Notes: generated by a model from the letters alone, not told the origin. 64,000 nucleotides of DNA from Siderastrea radians (GCA_964017195.1 OZ024890.1:50645593-50709592); one strand, 5' to 3'; shown: positions 12,685 to 26,285, counted from the stretch's first letter. Made by a program: numbers and translations.

Positions 12685-13730
12685 ATGAGTCATGTTGGCA
12701 GTGAAATAATAGACATTGTCCAAAACTATACCTACCTAGGGACTCGCATCTCATCTTCCAGAAATTTTACGCTTTCGCTTGAACACCTTCGACAAAAAGC
12801 TCTTCATGCTTTCTTTGGTCTACCACGGCACACTGATTTTAATAAACTGAAACCTTCTCTTGCGTGTAAAATTTTTGACTCACCAATTTTAACCTACAAT
12901 AGTGAAGTCTGGGGTGCCTTTGCGAAATCAGATTTTACGTCGTGGGGCAGCTCCGCAATTGAAAAAACTCATTTACAATTCTGTAAACGTTATTTAGAAG
13001 CTCATAACAAGGCATCCAATATTGCATGTAGAGCTGAACTGGATAAATTCCCTTTGATCATTGATATAAATAAGAAGATACTTAATTACTTAAACTACCT
13101 CCGAGAAAAGGAAGAAAGCTCTATAGCCAAACAATCTTTAAAAATATCGATTGACCGTCGTTATAACGGTCATACTAGTTTTTACTCTAGTCTCATGAAA
13201 ATGACTGACTATTATAATTTCTGTGACTTTAATTGTAATTCATTGAAGGTAAAATCAAACAATATGTAGATCTCATGAAAAAGAAATGTATCTCTTACTG
13301 GAACCAAACCCTTCAACATTCGCAAAAGAATTATAGCCTTTCTGCCTACCTAGATCTAACAGGAAAGAACCCATCTAGAAAATCATTAGTAAAACTGAGA
13401 GTTAGCAGTCATAAACTTCGGATTGAAACAGGTAGATACGACAAAATACCTCGTGATGAGAGGTTATGTAGTCTCTGCAATTGTAACAAAATTGAAGATG
13501 AAACTCATGTTTTACTAGTTTGCCCGAGCTATTCTTCGATAAGAGACAGGTTCTTTTCTAAAATAGAACCTAAAATCCCATTTCTACGACTATTATCACA
13601 TGAGACCTTATTGTCACATCTTATGAATTGTACTGATTATTTTATAAATATTCAATTAATTTCATTCATCTCGTCATGCTTTGAACAGAGAGACAAACTA
13701 GTTACAATGGCTACCTCTCTGAATGGTTAA
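12685..13730 (+). pseudogene. Frameshifted LINE reverse-transcriptase C-terminal region
   Basis: Two adjacent frames (12685-13269 and 13275-13730) encode the segment downstream of a non-LTR retrotransposon reverse transcriptase. The first part has the line 'YTYLGTRISS', typical of what follows the polymerase domain in such proteins. The second has a cysteine cluster, CSLCNCNKIEDETHVLLVC, of the type found at the C-terminus of these ORF2 proteins. A frameshift near 13245 separates the two parts, shown by the second copy at 15.0-15.9 kb, whose frame reads through this point. The catalytic palm domain is absent because the copy is 5'-truncated. Confidence 0.85.
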
Positions 13731-13864
13731 AAATAAGAAATGGTTGTAATCTCTTTAGTTATTTTAATTAAGTAAGAAATTAATAATTAAATTTTAAGTT
13801 TTGCAATACTGTAATAATTTGTTATAGTCATGCAAATAAAGCTTGTTGTTGTTGTTGTTGTTGG
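12692..13864 (+). mobile_element. 5'-truncated LINE, copy 1, with GTT-repeat tail
   Basis: The coding remnant is followed by an AT-rich 3' UTR and a short (gtt)n tail at about 13845-13863. The insertion site can be read from the paralogous segment near 23490, where the flanking sequence around 'gagtcatgt' continues without the LINE. Confidence 0.8.
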
Positions 13865-14199
13865 GTGCGAAAGGACAAAATCTAAAGGGGTGCTGTTTTC
13901 CTGTGAAAATTCTAAATCCATTAATTAGGAAGTCAATACAGCTGAAACCTTACATCAGTATGTAACATATTCATAATGTGTAAACGTAATTTTGTGTCCA
14001 GTTTTTCGAATAGAATTTGCAAGCGCAAACTCTTCAAACTGGATCAGCGGATATCAGATCAAGTTTCGCTGATTAGTGTCGTTCGCCCCCTGTTTTGATC
14101 TTTTGTTTTTTTTTAACATGACTCTAATCGAAATTAAAATTTTTATTAAATACTCTATCCAAACTCATTCTTAAACAACAGAAAATGATCAGTTCCAGA

Positions 14200-14660
14200 G
14201 GAAAATTCTGTTAGCTAGGTAGAGTTTACTTGAATAGTCACACGTGAGGATTTCACCCATAGAATCACAAGTTTTAAACTACCTTGTAGGGCGTAATAAA
14301 TAATACCATGAGAAAGTACTGCTTATTAGCTTCCATTTGAATGGTTTACACTAGACGATTTTATCCAAAAACACAGTTAGAACCACCTTTCTCAGCTGCG
14401 TAATAAACACAGCCATAGGCCTAGTATAGGAAAGTACTCACTCGAGAATTTCAGCTACAGAGTTCTTAGTTAGAACGACCTTGCTTAGCAGAATTAACAG
14501 CACCAAAGGAAAGAACTGGTCAGTCGCTTTCATTTGAATGGTCACACTTGAGGATTTCATCCACAGATTTTAAAGTTACAACCACCTTGTACAGCCTAAA
14601 AAACAACACCACAGGAAAGTACTGCTTAGGTAGCTTTACTTTAAATGGTCACAATGTAAT
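14200..14660 (+). repeat. Tandem repeat, units of about 100 bp, array 1
   Basis: About four diverged units each contain 'gaatggt.acac.tgaggattt', then 'ttagaaccaccttgta', then 'accacaggaaagtactg'. The same unit recurs at 23880-24135. Function unknown; minisatellite-like. Confidence 0.7.
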
Positions 14661-15036
14661 TGAAACTTCGAAGCTCAATTGGTCTGCATGTGGTGGTTTA
14701 TTTCTACTAAAATATCACTTGCAAAACAGACAACAAGCAAGTAGATAACAAGCAGCACATTTTGGATCACATTGCAGTGCCTTGTGTCTGTACGGCCAAG
14801 TTTTCACTGGGACGCCAGCCCTAGTAGTTTATGCTCGTAGGTAAAGATTTCACAAGGATGATATACCTGTTTCAGATACCGTTTGCATTTTCTACGAAAC
14901 GAAAAGCAAAATCATAAGCGCCAGCCTACTTCACGTTTTTTTTGGCCACTTAGGGACTGTTTACATGAGAGAGGTTGCCCCTAGGTAGTAGGGTCTCCCA
15001 AGGTAGTACAGTTTCCCTTCTCCTTTGTATTAAGTA

Positions 15037-15935
15037 AAAACAACAACAACAAGCTTTATTTGCATGACTATAACAAAGTATTACAGTATTGCAAAAGCCA
15101 CTTAAAATTTAATTATTAATTACTTACTTAATTAAAATAACTAAAGAGATTACAACCATTTCTTATTTTTAACCATTCAGAGAGGTAGCCATTGTAACTA
15201 GTTTGTCTCTCTGTTCAAAGCATGACGAGATGAATGAAATTAATTGAGTATTTATAAAATAATCAGTACAATTCATAAGATGTGACAATAAGGTCTCATG
15301 CGATAATAGTCGTAGAAATGGGATTTTAGGTTCTATTTTAGAAAAGAACCTGTCTCTTATCGAAGAATAGCTCGGGCAATCTAGTAAAAAATGAGTTTCA
15401 TTTTCAATTTTGTTACAATTGCAGAGACTACATAACCTCTCATTACGAGGTATTTTGTCGTATCTACCTGTTTCAATCCGAAGTTTATGACTGCTTATTC
15501 TCAGTTTACTAGTGATTTTCTAGATGGGCTCTTTTTTGTTAGATCGAGGTAGGCAGAAAGGCTATAATTCTTTTTGAATGTGTAATAAAAACTAAGTTTT
15601 TGCGAATGTTGAAGAGTTTGGTTCCAATAAGAGATATATTTCTTTTTCATGAGATCTACATATTGTTTGATTTTACCTTCATTAAATGAATTACAATTAA
15701 AGTCACAGAAATTATAATAGTCAGTCATTTTCATGAGACTAGAGTAAAAACTAGTATGACCGTTATAATGAAGGTCAATATATATTTTTAAAGATTGTTT
15801 GACTATAGAGCTTTCTTCCTTTTCTCGGAGGTAGTTTAAGTAATTAAGTATCTTTTTATTTATATCAATGTTCAAAGGGGAATTTACCTAGTTCAGCTCT
15901 ACATGCAATATTGGATGCCTTGTTATGCCTTGTTA
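15037..15935 (-). mobile_element. 5'-truncated LINE, copy 2, inverted relative to copy 1
   Basis: Reverse-complement homologue of copy 1: it begins with the (aac)n complement of the GTT tail at 15041 and runs to about 15935. It contains the open frame at 15501-15875 plus the degraded cysteine-cluster region at about 15185-15500, which carries in-frame stops. It appears to be nested in a palindromic host repeat whose tacc-rich arms lie at about 14955-15035 and 15950-16090. Confidence 0.8.
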
Positions 15936-16720
15936 CGCAGTTCGTTCTAACATGCGCGGCAGGGAGCCCCTAGGGGTAGGGTTTCCCTACCTTGACGGTA
16001 GGAAAACCCTACATGGTAGGTACAAGTTCTGTTTACATAAGCCCATGTAAAACAAAAAAGTAGGGCTAGCCCTAGCGGCTAAGTTTCGTTGTTCTCAGAT
16101 TACCGCTGGTCACGCGTAAAAGGCGCCAATTTAATTCGAGGATGGCTACAAACCAGGAGAATATTTTCGGAGATTTCAACTCCAAATAATGACTAAAAGT
16201 CAACCTGAAGGTTCAGAAACGACGGGGGATGCAATGGAGGAAGATTTGATCGAGGAAAGCGCAATACACCCAGAGAGCGAGCGCGAAATCATTTACAAAC
16301 GTCAGGAGTAAAAGCAACAAGAAGGCGACGAACTTTTCATGGTCAACGGAGAAAGTGGAAGTTTTGTTAAGTTCTTACAACAACTCTTTTTAAATAAACA
16401 AGTTTTACAACTTAAACTAACACAGTGCTGCTCTCAAGTTAAGCTCTTTAAAAATTCTAAAAATTAAAAAGAAAAATTTTTTTAATTGTCCTTTAGTTTA
16501 ACCCCCCAAAGTAGGGACATTTCAGCTCATGTAAAATGGCGCTATCTCTTGACCCTGCTAGGGAGGGTGCCCCTACCATGTTCGACCTTTGCAGGTAGAA
16601 CGACGGTATCTTCAACTCTAGTAGGTAGGGTGCCCCTATCCCCTAGGGGCACCCTCTTTCCATGAAAAGGGGCCCTTAATGGAGATGGAAGCATGGGACG
16701 AAATACCGTGTTTGTCCAAG

Positions 16721-16772
16721 CTCGTTCCCAGGACTTTTTCCCTTTTTTAAGGGAAAAAGTCCTGGGAACGAG
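16721..16772. repeat. 52-bp hairpin palindrome
   Basis: Arms ctcgttcccaggactttttc and its reverse complement flank a short ttaa-containing centre. This is a foldback-type repeat in otherwise non-coding DNA. Confidence 0.85.
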
Positions 16773-17339
16773 GTTGGTGTTTGTCAAATATATACGTTCT
16801 CAACTCGAACGTTGAAAAACTCACATGTATAAGGATGTAGATTTATAGCGACAAGCGTGAGGGTCGTCTTTTCTCCATCTATTTGCCTTAGCTTTGATTT
16901 CATCTAATATACAATTATTTCTTGACACGTCCATGAATGTTAACGAGAACACGAGTGAATGCACGCTTTCTAGCACAGCTTAAAAAAACCAACCGGCCCA
17001 ACATCAACTTAAGAGGCAATTATCTCGATAATAGCGAGCCTCTTTGTAAACGCTACTTTAATATTCCCGGAAATGTTGCGAGACCTGAAGTTTATAGTCT
17101 CGGAAAATACTTTCGGTACTTTTGATTTCGGTTGGTTAGTAAAGCAGAAACGGAAAGTTAATGTTTATTTAATAACAGTGGAAAGAAAATGCCGTCCCAC
17201 GAAAAAAGATAAAAATAGTACAAACAAAACCAAAACACTCACGGAAATATACGTGGAGAAAAATCACAGTGTCGTTTTCATGGGAATTTGATTTATAAAC
17301 TACTATAAACTACATATTGATGTATCCATTTCCGGGTTA

Positions 17340-17950
17340 AAAGGTAGGAAAAAAGGGGCGGCAAATTTGTACAGAAATAACTTTCGCCATGAGGATATAG
17401 ACCGGAAAGTCTGTTTATATTTCAGTGAGGTCGAATTTGAAGGTAATTTTTTGCCAGTTTCTTAAACTCATTAAAATATTCCAGAATTCTGAATGAATGT
17501 CTATAAGTCAGCTATGGGGCCTTAAAAGGGTTCCTCTTTTAAGGAAAATAATGCTATCATTATGTTTATTAATGCTTCGAAAAGTTTTGATGCAATAAGT
17601 TCTCCGCAACGAAGATGTATGCATCGGTACCAGTTTACAGGTAAAGAGTATAAATTAAAAATGTATCCTTGCCTTCAAGAGATACAAAAAATGTTAACGA
17701 CAAGAGGGATTGCTAATCTAGGGTTATATTGAAGTGTTCTCTTTTGCCATGTTTCCATGGGTATATTAGCTCTTACAATGTTTTTCAAGGCAAATAAAAC
17801 AATGATTTTAGATGGTGGCTCGTATTTGCTTCCGAGTTGAAGCTGAAGCAGTTTCCATTGCTCTGACGGCAACTGAGACCGTTTGTGTATTTCCCGCCGC
17901 TCGAGAAAAGATGCAGATATGATCAGGAACATTGGGAAGTGCTCTTAAAG
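17340..17950 (+). repeat. Inverted dispersed repeat, partner A
   Basis: Reverse-complement match to about 29800-30430. Shared blocks include the stretch around 'cccgccgctcgagaaaagat' and 'atgtatccttg..ttcaagagatacaaaaaatg'. The 85-residue ORF here and the ORFs at 29.7-30.1 kb are readings of the same repeat on different strands, so they are not genes. Confidence 0.75.
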
Positions 17951-19817
17951 AAAAATTACATCAGAGTTATGCCTTTGAAATTTTTTTTCTGAAAAACTAA
18001 CATGGAAGTCAACTTAACCGATACCTGGCAAAGCATTTATTGAATAAATCTGGTGGGTGTAATTTTTTGGCAAGCGTGCTGTATTATTCCGGTAGCCAAA
18101 CATTCATGTTTATACATCCTTTACAGTCAGTTGTATTGAACCCCACTACTTTTGTCTTCGTACATGACTTTACAGACAGTGAAGTGGATAACTGAAAAAT
18201 GACTGAATAGCATATATAAAAAGGTAAAATACTTCAAAAGCAATTAAACACTTCTGCAGTTTCTTTCCAAACACTTGTACAGTATTTCCTGAAATATTGG
18301 AAACCTAAAGCTATTGGAATCAAGTCAAAACTAAAGTTTCGCGGTACAAAGGATTTGCAGTTAAAGCAAATAAAAAACTCTATATATTAATCAAATTGTA
18401 TATCCGAACTCTCTGGGAGTTTCTGCTTTTAGAGGAAGCGCGCTTGAAGATAGGGCATTTTGTTGTTTCAATCGCACATATGATTAGTTCATATGAGTTA
18501 AAAAATTACTTAAGCATACACTGCCGAAAGCAGTATACATCATTCCGTCTTTAAGTGACCACTTCTTTTCTGACAATAGTCCAGCGTAATAGTGCACTAC
18601 GAGTGTAATACCTGGCTGCAATATTTACCGTCGCAAAACTAATTATCATGTCACCATACAGTCATGTAAAAGCAACGTGATTGTTCATCACGTACGACTA
18701 TTCGTTAAAATAACAACTGAACATAAATGAAAAAACTATTGAAACGTGTTCCAGTGAATCAAGGCAAGCATCCCATTCAAATTACCAGGGGCAAGTTGAA
18801 ACCCAATCGGGACTTCAACCACCTCGAGGAGGGAAGTTGGGGATGGGATGGGGGGGGGGGGGGAGAGAGAGGTTAAAAAGATTCTCTAAGACCAACCAGA
18901 ATGCCGTTTTGTGTGTGTTGATCAAATTCACTTTCACCTCCAATTCTAATAACTATGTAGTTACTTTTCCCATCCTATTTTCCGGCCTCGACACTAAAAG
19001 GTAACAGAATAATTCTAGCGTAGATCATTGTAGATTTTGACACCCTAAATGAAACCAAATGATGATTTAGCGGAACAGTTTTAAAAACTCATGAAACTTT
19101 GCGTGCGATGTTGTCTCGTCTGTGCGATGTGAAAAAGGTGGTGAAATATTGGTCTGTAACATTTGATCCTGATAAATAAAACGTGCTACATGGTGTGTTC
19201 AAATCGTCTCTGTCAACCCAAACCACGCCTCCTTGTACATAAAGGAGTTTAGATAACGGACTGTGCGCACTTAGTCGTATACCCCTCTCAGAAGTAGCTA
19301 CTGAAAACTCAAAAGGTAAGGTAGTTCATTTTTAAAGCGTAGCCAAAAGAAACACCCGAACTCCTAAACATTTCTTTAGCTGATTAAGATTCAGTATGTA
19401 CATTCATTACTCATGAAAAACAAAGTTTATAGCTCTGTGGGTTTATGGTTCATAGGTCTTATAGGTCTGTTTCCCATTTATTTTAATTCTGCCCGTTCTA
19501 CTACGATCTCTTCATACCAGTCGTAGCTGAAATTCGTAGATACGTGGCATACTAAAATTTCATTCACTTTGACTAGCTGTTCGATGCAGAATACAAGTTT
19601 CCTGTTCCAACCCAAGTGCTTGGCTGTTTCAATACAGGCATCACTATAATGGAACCCTCCCAGGTATAGATACTAAAGATGGAAGAAATTTTCATTTCCT
19701 TCACCAAAAACGTTTGACAGTTTGGAGCTTGGCAATGAATCCAATCAGTATTCCTCCAAATCGAGCATTGACTTCGTTGTTTTCTTTTCCTGTCTCGGCT
19801 GTAGGATTGAAGGCATC

Positions 19818-21669
19818 ATGCATGCAGTATGTCGTTGCGTTGTCGTTGGTCTCATCTTTGGTTGTGTCACTGTCTCCTCGTTATCAGGTGGGTCAATAAC
19901 TTAAACGTAAAATGTTATCGAAGTGAAACATAAGAAAGGTCATGCAGAAAAACCCATGATTTTCACATATTACGTAAGCATAGATGGATTAAAGAATGAT
20001 ATATCCAATTAATTTTTTAAAATTGGTTAATGATAACGAAGACTTGATTATAAGAATGCTTTGTTCTGTCATACTCCCATTACAGCCAACCGAACCCAAA
20101 CCTTACAACTTTGATCTCTCACAAAGGACCTCTTTTCTGATATTACTGAGTTGAACTGAACGTGAAATCAAATTTTACCAACTTTTAAATTTTTAAAACC
20201 AGGGCGAGTTATTGTGATTTCTTACAGTTAAGTTTAAGTAAAAACAACAACAACATCAACAAACAAACAACAAACAAACAACAAACGAAAAATTTCTTTT
20301 AACATGAAAATAATTAAATCTAATGCCAGAACGTCTACACAAAACGTGAATTATTGTGGTTAAATTTGTATTTCTTTTGTTACAGACTATGCTCTCAATT
20401 TTCCATCCACTGACGTCACTGCTAACTTCGTTAACATCTGGGGCATGCCTAGTTTGACACAGTTCACCGTGTGTCTGTGGATGAAGTCAAGTGACACAAC
20501 TAAGAATGGCGCTCCGTTCAGTTATGCCGTCCCTGGTTCAGACAATGAGCTGCTCATTGACAACTACAAAAGTTTTTACTTCCTCATCAATGGGGCGTCA
20601 AAGTGAGTAAAACATTTTGTATCGCAAGTGTCAAATCAATAGCGAACTTTCCATCTACAGTGGAATCCTCCCATTATCGGGCAATCAACAGACCGCAAAA
20701 ATATGGCCGTTATACTCCAGTTATGCTCCCACGCTGGTACAAGAGGAGGAAAAGTTGGAAATTCTACCCCACTTGCTTAAGTTTTTGCTGCGCTTTAATA
20801 TTTTTAAACTGTTTGCCCTGAGTGTCAGTATGAGATGAGATTTGTTTTATGAGATGAGCATTTTCGCTCGGGCTTGCGCTGGCACACGAGATGGCGGAGA
20901 TTTTTTGATTACTTTTTTTTAATCTTCGCAAAAAAGGACGCAGAATTGTAAGTTACGTGCACAAGACAATGGAAAATGATTGAATTCAACAGTCCTTTTC
21001 AATGTTTCACTGCAAGAGTTTTCATTAGGTTGTAAGACACGCTTTTTAAACTTTTTTATATCTTTTCTACACCAGTCGTAACATTTGGCGTTCAGAAAAT
21101 GCGCGAAAGGGATAGACAAACTGTGAACAACAGCTGCTGACCAAAATCGGACAAAAACCGTTGATGGAGTTCGTGCCCACTTGTCCATTCTTGTACGCAT
21201 AATATATGAACCGGATCAAGAGCGGTTATCTCCATCCTTCACTAAAAATAATCCCATTTATTTTGCTTACAGACCAACCTCAGTAGCGGCAAATGATGGC
21301 AAATGGCACCACATCTGTGCATCCTGGGCAAACACCGTGGGCTCGTGGAAATTTTACAAAGATGGAGCTGTGGCAGCGCAAGGGATTGGGCACAAGACAG
21401 GCCACGTGATAAAATCTGGGGGATCCATTGTACTGGCTCAAGAGCAAGATTCTCCTGGAGGTGGCTTTAATCCCAACCAAAGCTTCATTGGGATGTTGAC
21501 AAATGTCAATGTCTGGGATCACGCGCTTTCCATTGCACAAATTGAGCAAATGTCAAAGTCTTGCCTGTCAGGGGAGGGGAACATCTACAAGTGGTCTGAT
21601 TTCATTCATGGCCGTGAAGGGAACGCTCAAGTTATTAAACCATCTCCTTGTAAACCGCTGAGTGCTTAG
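19818..21669 (+). CDS. Secreted pentraxin-like protein 1 (three exons)
   Basis: Exons are 19818-19887, 20386-20602 and 21273-21669; all introns are GT-AG. The joined frame has 227 codons plus stop. Exon 1 encodes a hydrophobic signal peptide of about 23 residues; intron 1 is phase 1. Exons 2 and 3 encode a pentraxin (LamG-like jelly-roll) domain. It contains 'TVCLWMKS', the signature-like HHICASWAN (the usual final Ser/Thr is Asn), a calcium-site-like segment EQDSPGGGF, and the 'SFIGMLTNVNVWD' strand. The two cysteines in the first two motifs match the family disulphide. Pentraxins are secreted pattern-recognition proteins; binding microbial or damaged-cell ligands is a family inference. An AATAAA lies at 21787. 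The start was chosen because the signal peptide is conserved in the paralogue while upstream sequence is not. Confidence 0.9.
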
Positions 21670-21786
21670 CTTAGTTTTGCAAAAGGCGTTATAATTGTAG
21701 TCAAGAGCTTATAATAAGTTTTGGACTTTTTTTAATAGTTCACCGAAAAAACCTCTAACGCCTATTGAGACTACGTTTGAAAGCAC

Positions 21787-21792
21787 AATAAA
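21787..21792 (+). terminator. Polyadenylation signal of pentraxin 1
   Basis: AATAAA 118 bases after the stop codon. The paralogue and the 63.7-kb fragment carry the same motif in a conserved 3' UTR. Confidence 0.75.
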
Positions 21793-23879
21793 GAAAGAAA
21801 ATGTACAAAACGGTCTTGGTGTGACTTCTTTGAACCTTACTTTACTTTACATCATTCTAATTGGCTGAAAGCAGGCAAATTAATGACTTTTTGCATTGCA
21901 ATGGAAATTAAGAGCGACTTTCTACAAATATCGACCAAAATCGACTTTTGATGACACAAGTGGAAAAATCGATTTCGCTCATATTTTGCTCATAGATAGG
22001 CCCTCCTGTTCCTTTTGGCTCTTGAAGTCTCGGTGACTAGCGGTGTCACGTTGTTTTGATATTCTGATAAACGACATAAAGCAGTATATCAATTAGCCAC
22101 AAACAGTCATTTTAAAGTTATCGCCCATAGTCAGAATTTGCTCTATTTTAGAGGTAAAATTTGGTTGCAAAAAAACTCTTAATTAGAGCGTGTTGTTCTA
22201 GATCTGTTACGGGTGTAAAAATAACTTAGATTTTACAAATTTCTTTGTTAATTTGTACAAGAAGACTTACTTATGTTATTACTTACTTACTACTTATGTT
22301 ATTCGAAGTTTCGTTTCTTATTCTGGATTGATATGCGAGCCGATCAAACTTTGGGAAACTTGCGTCTCACCGAACGTGGATTTTGAGCTCAGCTGGGGTA
22401 AAATGGCTTTTCTCGTATTTTCACGAAAGGAAGCCGTATTTGGAAATCTAACTACAGCCCGTTTAGTTTCTCACCAGGGCCTATCTATGAGCAAAATATG
22501 AGCGAAATCGATCTTTCCACTTGTGCCACTGCTAGGTCGATATTTGTGGAAAGTCGCTGTTAATGTTTCCGTGGCAAAAATGATACATTAGCGCCATCGA
22601 GCGGTAATTTTATGACCCCCTTCCTTCCATAGGCACAAAGTTTTACGAGGGATAAGACAAAAAAAGTTATCAGACCAGAAGTATGACAAATCTGGCTATT
22701 TCCCAGAAAATTCTGCCAATTTACGAGAACAAAACGAGATTCTTCTCATTGAACTGCTACAATGTTCAAGGACAGGTCAACGAATGCCGCTTGTTAAATC
22801 CTAATTAATTTTACCAAGATAAACCGATAGATGAATAATTTTAGATAGATAAACCGATAGATGAATTTCGACTTGTTTCGACTTGTTTTGACGCATATCG
22901 CCAAGGATCTGGGAACAAAATTTACACAAATCCTCCACAAATCTTCTTTGACGATCCATATACACAAGCAACTTTCAGATTGGACACATTTTCTTTGACT
23001 TCATTAATATTTGACATATAAAAAATGACAAATTTTCTCATCTACACTAACAAATAGACTAATACTTGTCATAGCAAATGTGTCAAAGAAAAATTGCTCG
23101 TGTGCATGAGGCTTTATTTAACCCATTCGTATCGTGCCGCAATTTGTTCACTTGCTTCGCCACACCCCACGACTAAGCTAATGGTGTTCTCAACTTCTAC
23201 TTCAAGTCGAGATTTTACGGATTGGGTTAAAAACAATTTGCTTCCTCTCTGGTTTCTCTTGCACTCAAAACGCGCCCAAAAGTTTGTAGTAGCGTGCTCG
23301 GCGAAGGGGCTATGAAAGTTCATTTAATGAACTCGATATACTCAAGAGAACTCTCTTGCATACTACAAACCGTCTTCTATTGAGCTTAGTGCCTTTGTTG
23401 TTGCCAGAATTTGTATCTTTAAGGTAATTATCACGTCATTTTCGACAAGATCTAGCTGGAAATTCTTTAGAAGCCACATGAGTCATGTGAAGTACTAAAG
23501 AGCAAAATGTGAGGGTGTGTGAAACTTTTAAATCCCTAAATTTGGAGGTCAATAAGGCTGAAACCTTAAAGCAGTATGTAATAAATTTATAAAACGTAAA
23601 TATGATTTTGTTACCAGTTTTTCGGATAGAATTTATAAGCGCTTAAAGTCAAAAGCTAAGTACACGACACGAACGTATCAGTAGAGTCTTCAAACTAGAT
23701 CAGCGATATTGTTTGTTCGATATCAGGTCACATTTTGCTGATCATTGTTTTCCGTTCCTTGTTTGGTCTTTTTTAAAAGGACTAACCGCTGTTAAAATGT
23801 TTAATAAATACTCGATCCCAAGAGTGCCCTGCAGCTTCAAAACGCATTCTTAAACAACAGAAAATGATCACTTCCAGAG

Positions 23880-24135
23880 GAAAATGCTGCAGCTAGGTAG
23901 AGCTCACTTGAATGGTCACACTTGAGGATTTTATCTACAGATTTATAAGTTAGAACCACCTTGTACAGTACTATAAACAGCACCACAGGAAAGTATTGCT
24001 CAGTAGCTTCTATTTGAATGGTCACATTTGAGAGTTTTATCCACAGATTTGTAAGTTAGAACCACCTTGTACAGCATTAGATTAACAGACCACAGGAACA
24101 TATTGGTCAGTAGCTTTCCTTTAAATAATGACACT
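23880..24135 (+). repeat. Tandem repeat, units of about 100 bp, array 2
   Basis: Two to three units homologous to the array at 14200-14660, in the matching position of duplication copy 2. Unit number differs between the copies. Confidence 0.7.
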
Positions 24136-24498
24136 GTTGACAACTTCATTCAAGAGCGTTTTGAGCAAGGATTGCAGGCCGGACATTTTCAGCGTTAATA
24201 TTTTCCTGGAAGGGAGATTAACAGCGACTTAGAAAGGAGGTATCTAAATTGAATTTTAAGTAAATTTGGTCATGAGCTAAGCTTACGTAAAACGATTTTA
24301 ATCATATTTTCTTAGTAAAATTCAAAATTTTAAAGGGAATCGAAGAAAAAGTTTCAAGAATTTTTTCAAGATTCAAGATTATTTTATTTGCCACTCAAAT
24401 CTCTTTTACATCAATTAAAGACAAAAGTTATCTAGTAGCAAGAAGACCTCTGCAAGTTTGTTAAAGCTTTTCTAAGGTGATCTCCCTTTTATTACCAT

Positions 24499-25160
24499 TT
24501 ATAACATAGAGGGCAAAATTACTGATTGCTGATTGGTTGAGACAGAGGGCATTTTTTCTTAATTTTCTTTCGGACGAGGACAAAATTACTGACTCCTGAT
24601 TGGCCAAGCGCTGAAATTACTCGCATTTGATTGGCTGAGCGCGAGAGCGCGCCATTTGCATTTTGTAGACGTCTTGAAACGAAAAACAGATTTTGAGTTG
24701 TTCAACAAAAGGAACGCTTTTAACCGGGTTAGTTGGTAAACATGGTATGGAAATAATCAGGTGTAAGCTGGAAGAGAAATTCCAAAAGGTGAATCTATAT
24801 GTGTTACAGGAAACAGCAAATTGTTATTTGTTTTAAAGCTACTGAAAACTTTGGAGCGATGTGGTCGATAATTTTTCCGCCGAGAGGAAGCTTCGCAACT
24901 CAGGTGAATAGAATTAACTTAGTGTGAGCTTTAAGTGTTTTAAGTGTTTTTAAGTGTGTTTTTCAATGAACTAGAATTGTATTTATCTCTTAAGATGTAC
25001 ATAATTGTCAGTCTTTCCTGTTCTGTGCGCTGAGCAACAGTTAAACTGCTTGAGTGGTGAATTGTTTATGAGCGGGTTCTTTTATTCTGAGGGCCGGCTG
25101 ATTGTGTTTCAACGTGTGTGGAAAGTTTACCGAAAATTTTGCCCTCTGTGTTATAAACAA
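24499..25160. repeat. MITE-like element with inverted ends
   Basis: The left end (tttataacatagagggcaaa) and right end (ttttgccctctgtgttataa) are inverted copies about 660 bp apart. The interior has repeated 'ttactgattgctgattgg' motifs. No transposase frame was seen. Confidence 0.6.
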
Positions 25161-25182
25161 GTAATCGCACTGAGTCCTCGTA

Positions 25183-25243
25183 GAATTAAGGATAAATCTC
25201 ACTTGTATTTTCAAAGTTTTCACAAATTGCCCTCGTCGCTGCG

Positions 25244-25280
<37 letters not shown>

Positions 25281-25303
25281 ATGAAAATTCATCCTTAATT
25301 CTA
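25183..25303. repeat. Foldback repeat
   Basis: The arms (tagaattaaggataaa..., then tgtattttcaaagttttcac) are repeated in reverse complement with about a 20-base centre (cgtcgctgcgcgactc). ORFs on both strands here are mirror readings of one palindrome. Confidence 0.8.
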
Positions 25304-25508
25304 CTCGGCCTCATGCGAATACATATACAAATTTTATGATAATTGGGTTAATCATGGTGGCCTTAAGGACGGTGCCTCCTTTTGTTACTGCGCATACGTT
25401 CTGCACATCCCGGGATATTCGGGTTTCTTAAGGAATTTGCCCCCTTAAATACAACAATATCTTTGTGCGGTTTAGGACTATGTAGAAAAAGCAGATCTTA
25501 GCTGTTGC

Positions 25509-25692
25509 TATCAGAATCCAAAAAGAATTGGGGGTAACCACGCATTTTTCAGAGATAATTGAGCTTAAATTTCGAAAGAAATCGCCATACATTCTTTATG
25601 GTTTGATTAATTATGGTTTGATCAATTATGGTTGATTAATTATCTCTGAAAAATGGATGGTTACCCCCAAATTTCTTTTTGGATTCCAAAAC
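25509..25692. repeat. Foldback repeat
   Basis: Arms aatccaaaaagaa.tggggg..taaccac and ttttcagagataatt are mirrored at about 25635-25692. The centre has short 'attatggttt.at' repeats. Confidence 0.7.
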
Positions 25693-26285
25693 TCCTTGTT
25701 AAGATCTACTTTTTCCCAATTGTCATAACCTTACGTCTCCTTTTTTAAAAGTATACCTTGACTTAACGACTTTTATTTGGTTGGCAAGCTATTCCATATT
25801 TTTGCTCCTCTAATTTACAAAAATTTGTTCTTTGTATGTTATGTGTAAGTTTGTTGAAGATTTGGTATTATACTTGTGAATAGTGTCATTCACTGAGAAG
25901 TAGTTTGCAAAAGCTAAATGGTTCTCAGATCCCGCCATCTCGCCTATTTTTTCCTGTTAACCCCGCCGTCCCGCCTTTCTTTACATTGAAATCGCGCTCC
26001 CGCCCCATTTTTTACCGCGGATGGCAGGCAAGTTTTTATGGATAGCAGACAAGTTTTTATACAACGGATAACAGACAAACACGTTTTTATGGTCGACGTT
26101 TTTGTGGCCTCGATATCGCCGCTAATGACCGTAACGTGTGTTTTGTTTCTGTTATTCTGTTTTACCTTATCTTGTCCAGGCATCAGTGAAAAGTAAAGAT
26201 TTCAAAGATTGTTTGTTGCAATATTCTCGGTCCTGCTTTTTTTGGAAGACAACCAACTGAAAAAGATGGGGTGGATTAAAGGAAG

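Larger units (their letters stand above)
11100..21850 (+). repeat. Segmental duplication, copy 1 (ends in pentraxin 1)
   Basis: Collinear blocks recur in copy 2. About 11100-11190 matches 22745-22850, about 12080-12440 matches 22960-23320, about 13890-14660 matches 23510-24130, and about 18380-21850 matches 31110-33420 plus 35398-36045, including all three pentraxin exons. Copy 1 is interrupted by LINE sequence at about 12.69-13.86 kb and 15.04-15.94 kb. Divergence is substantial by eye, so the duplication is not recent. Confidence 0.7.
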
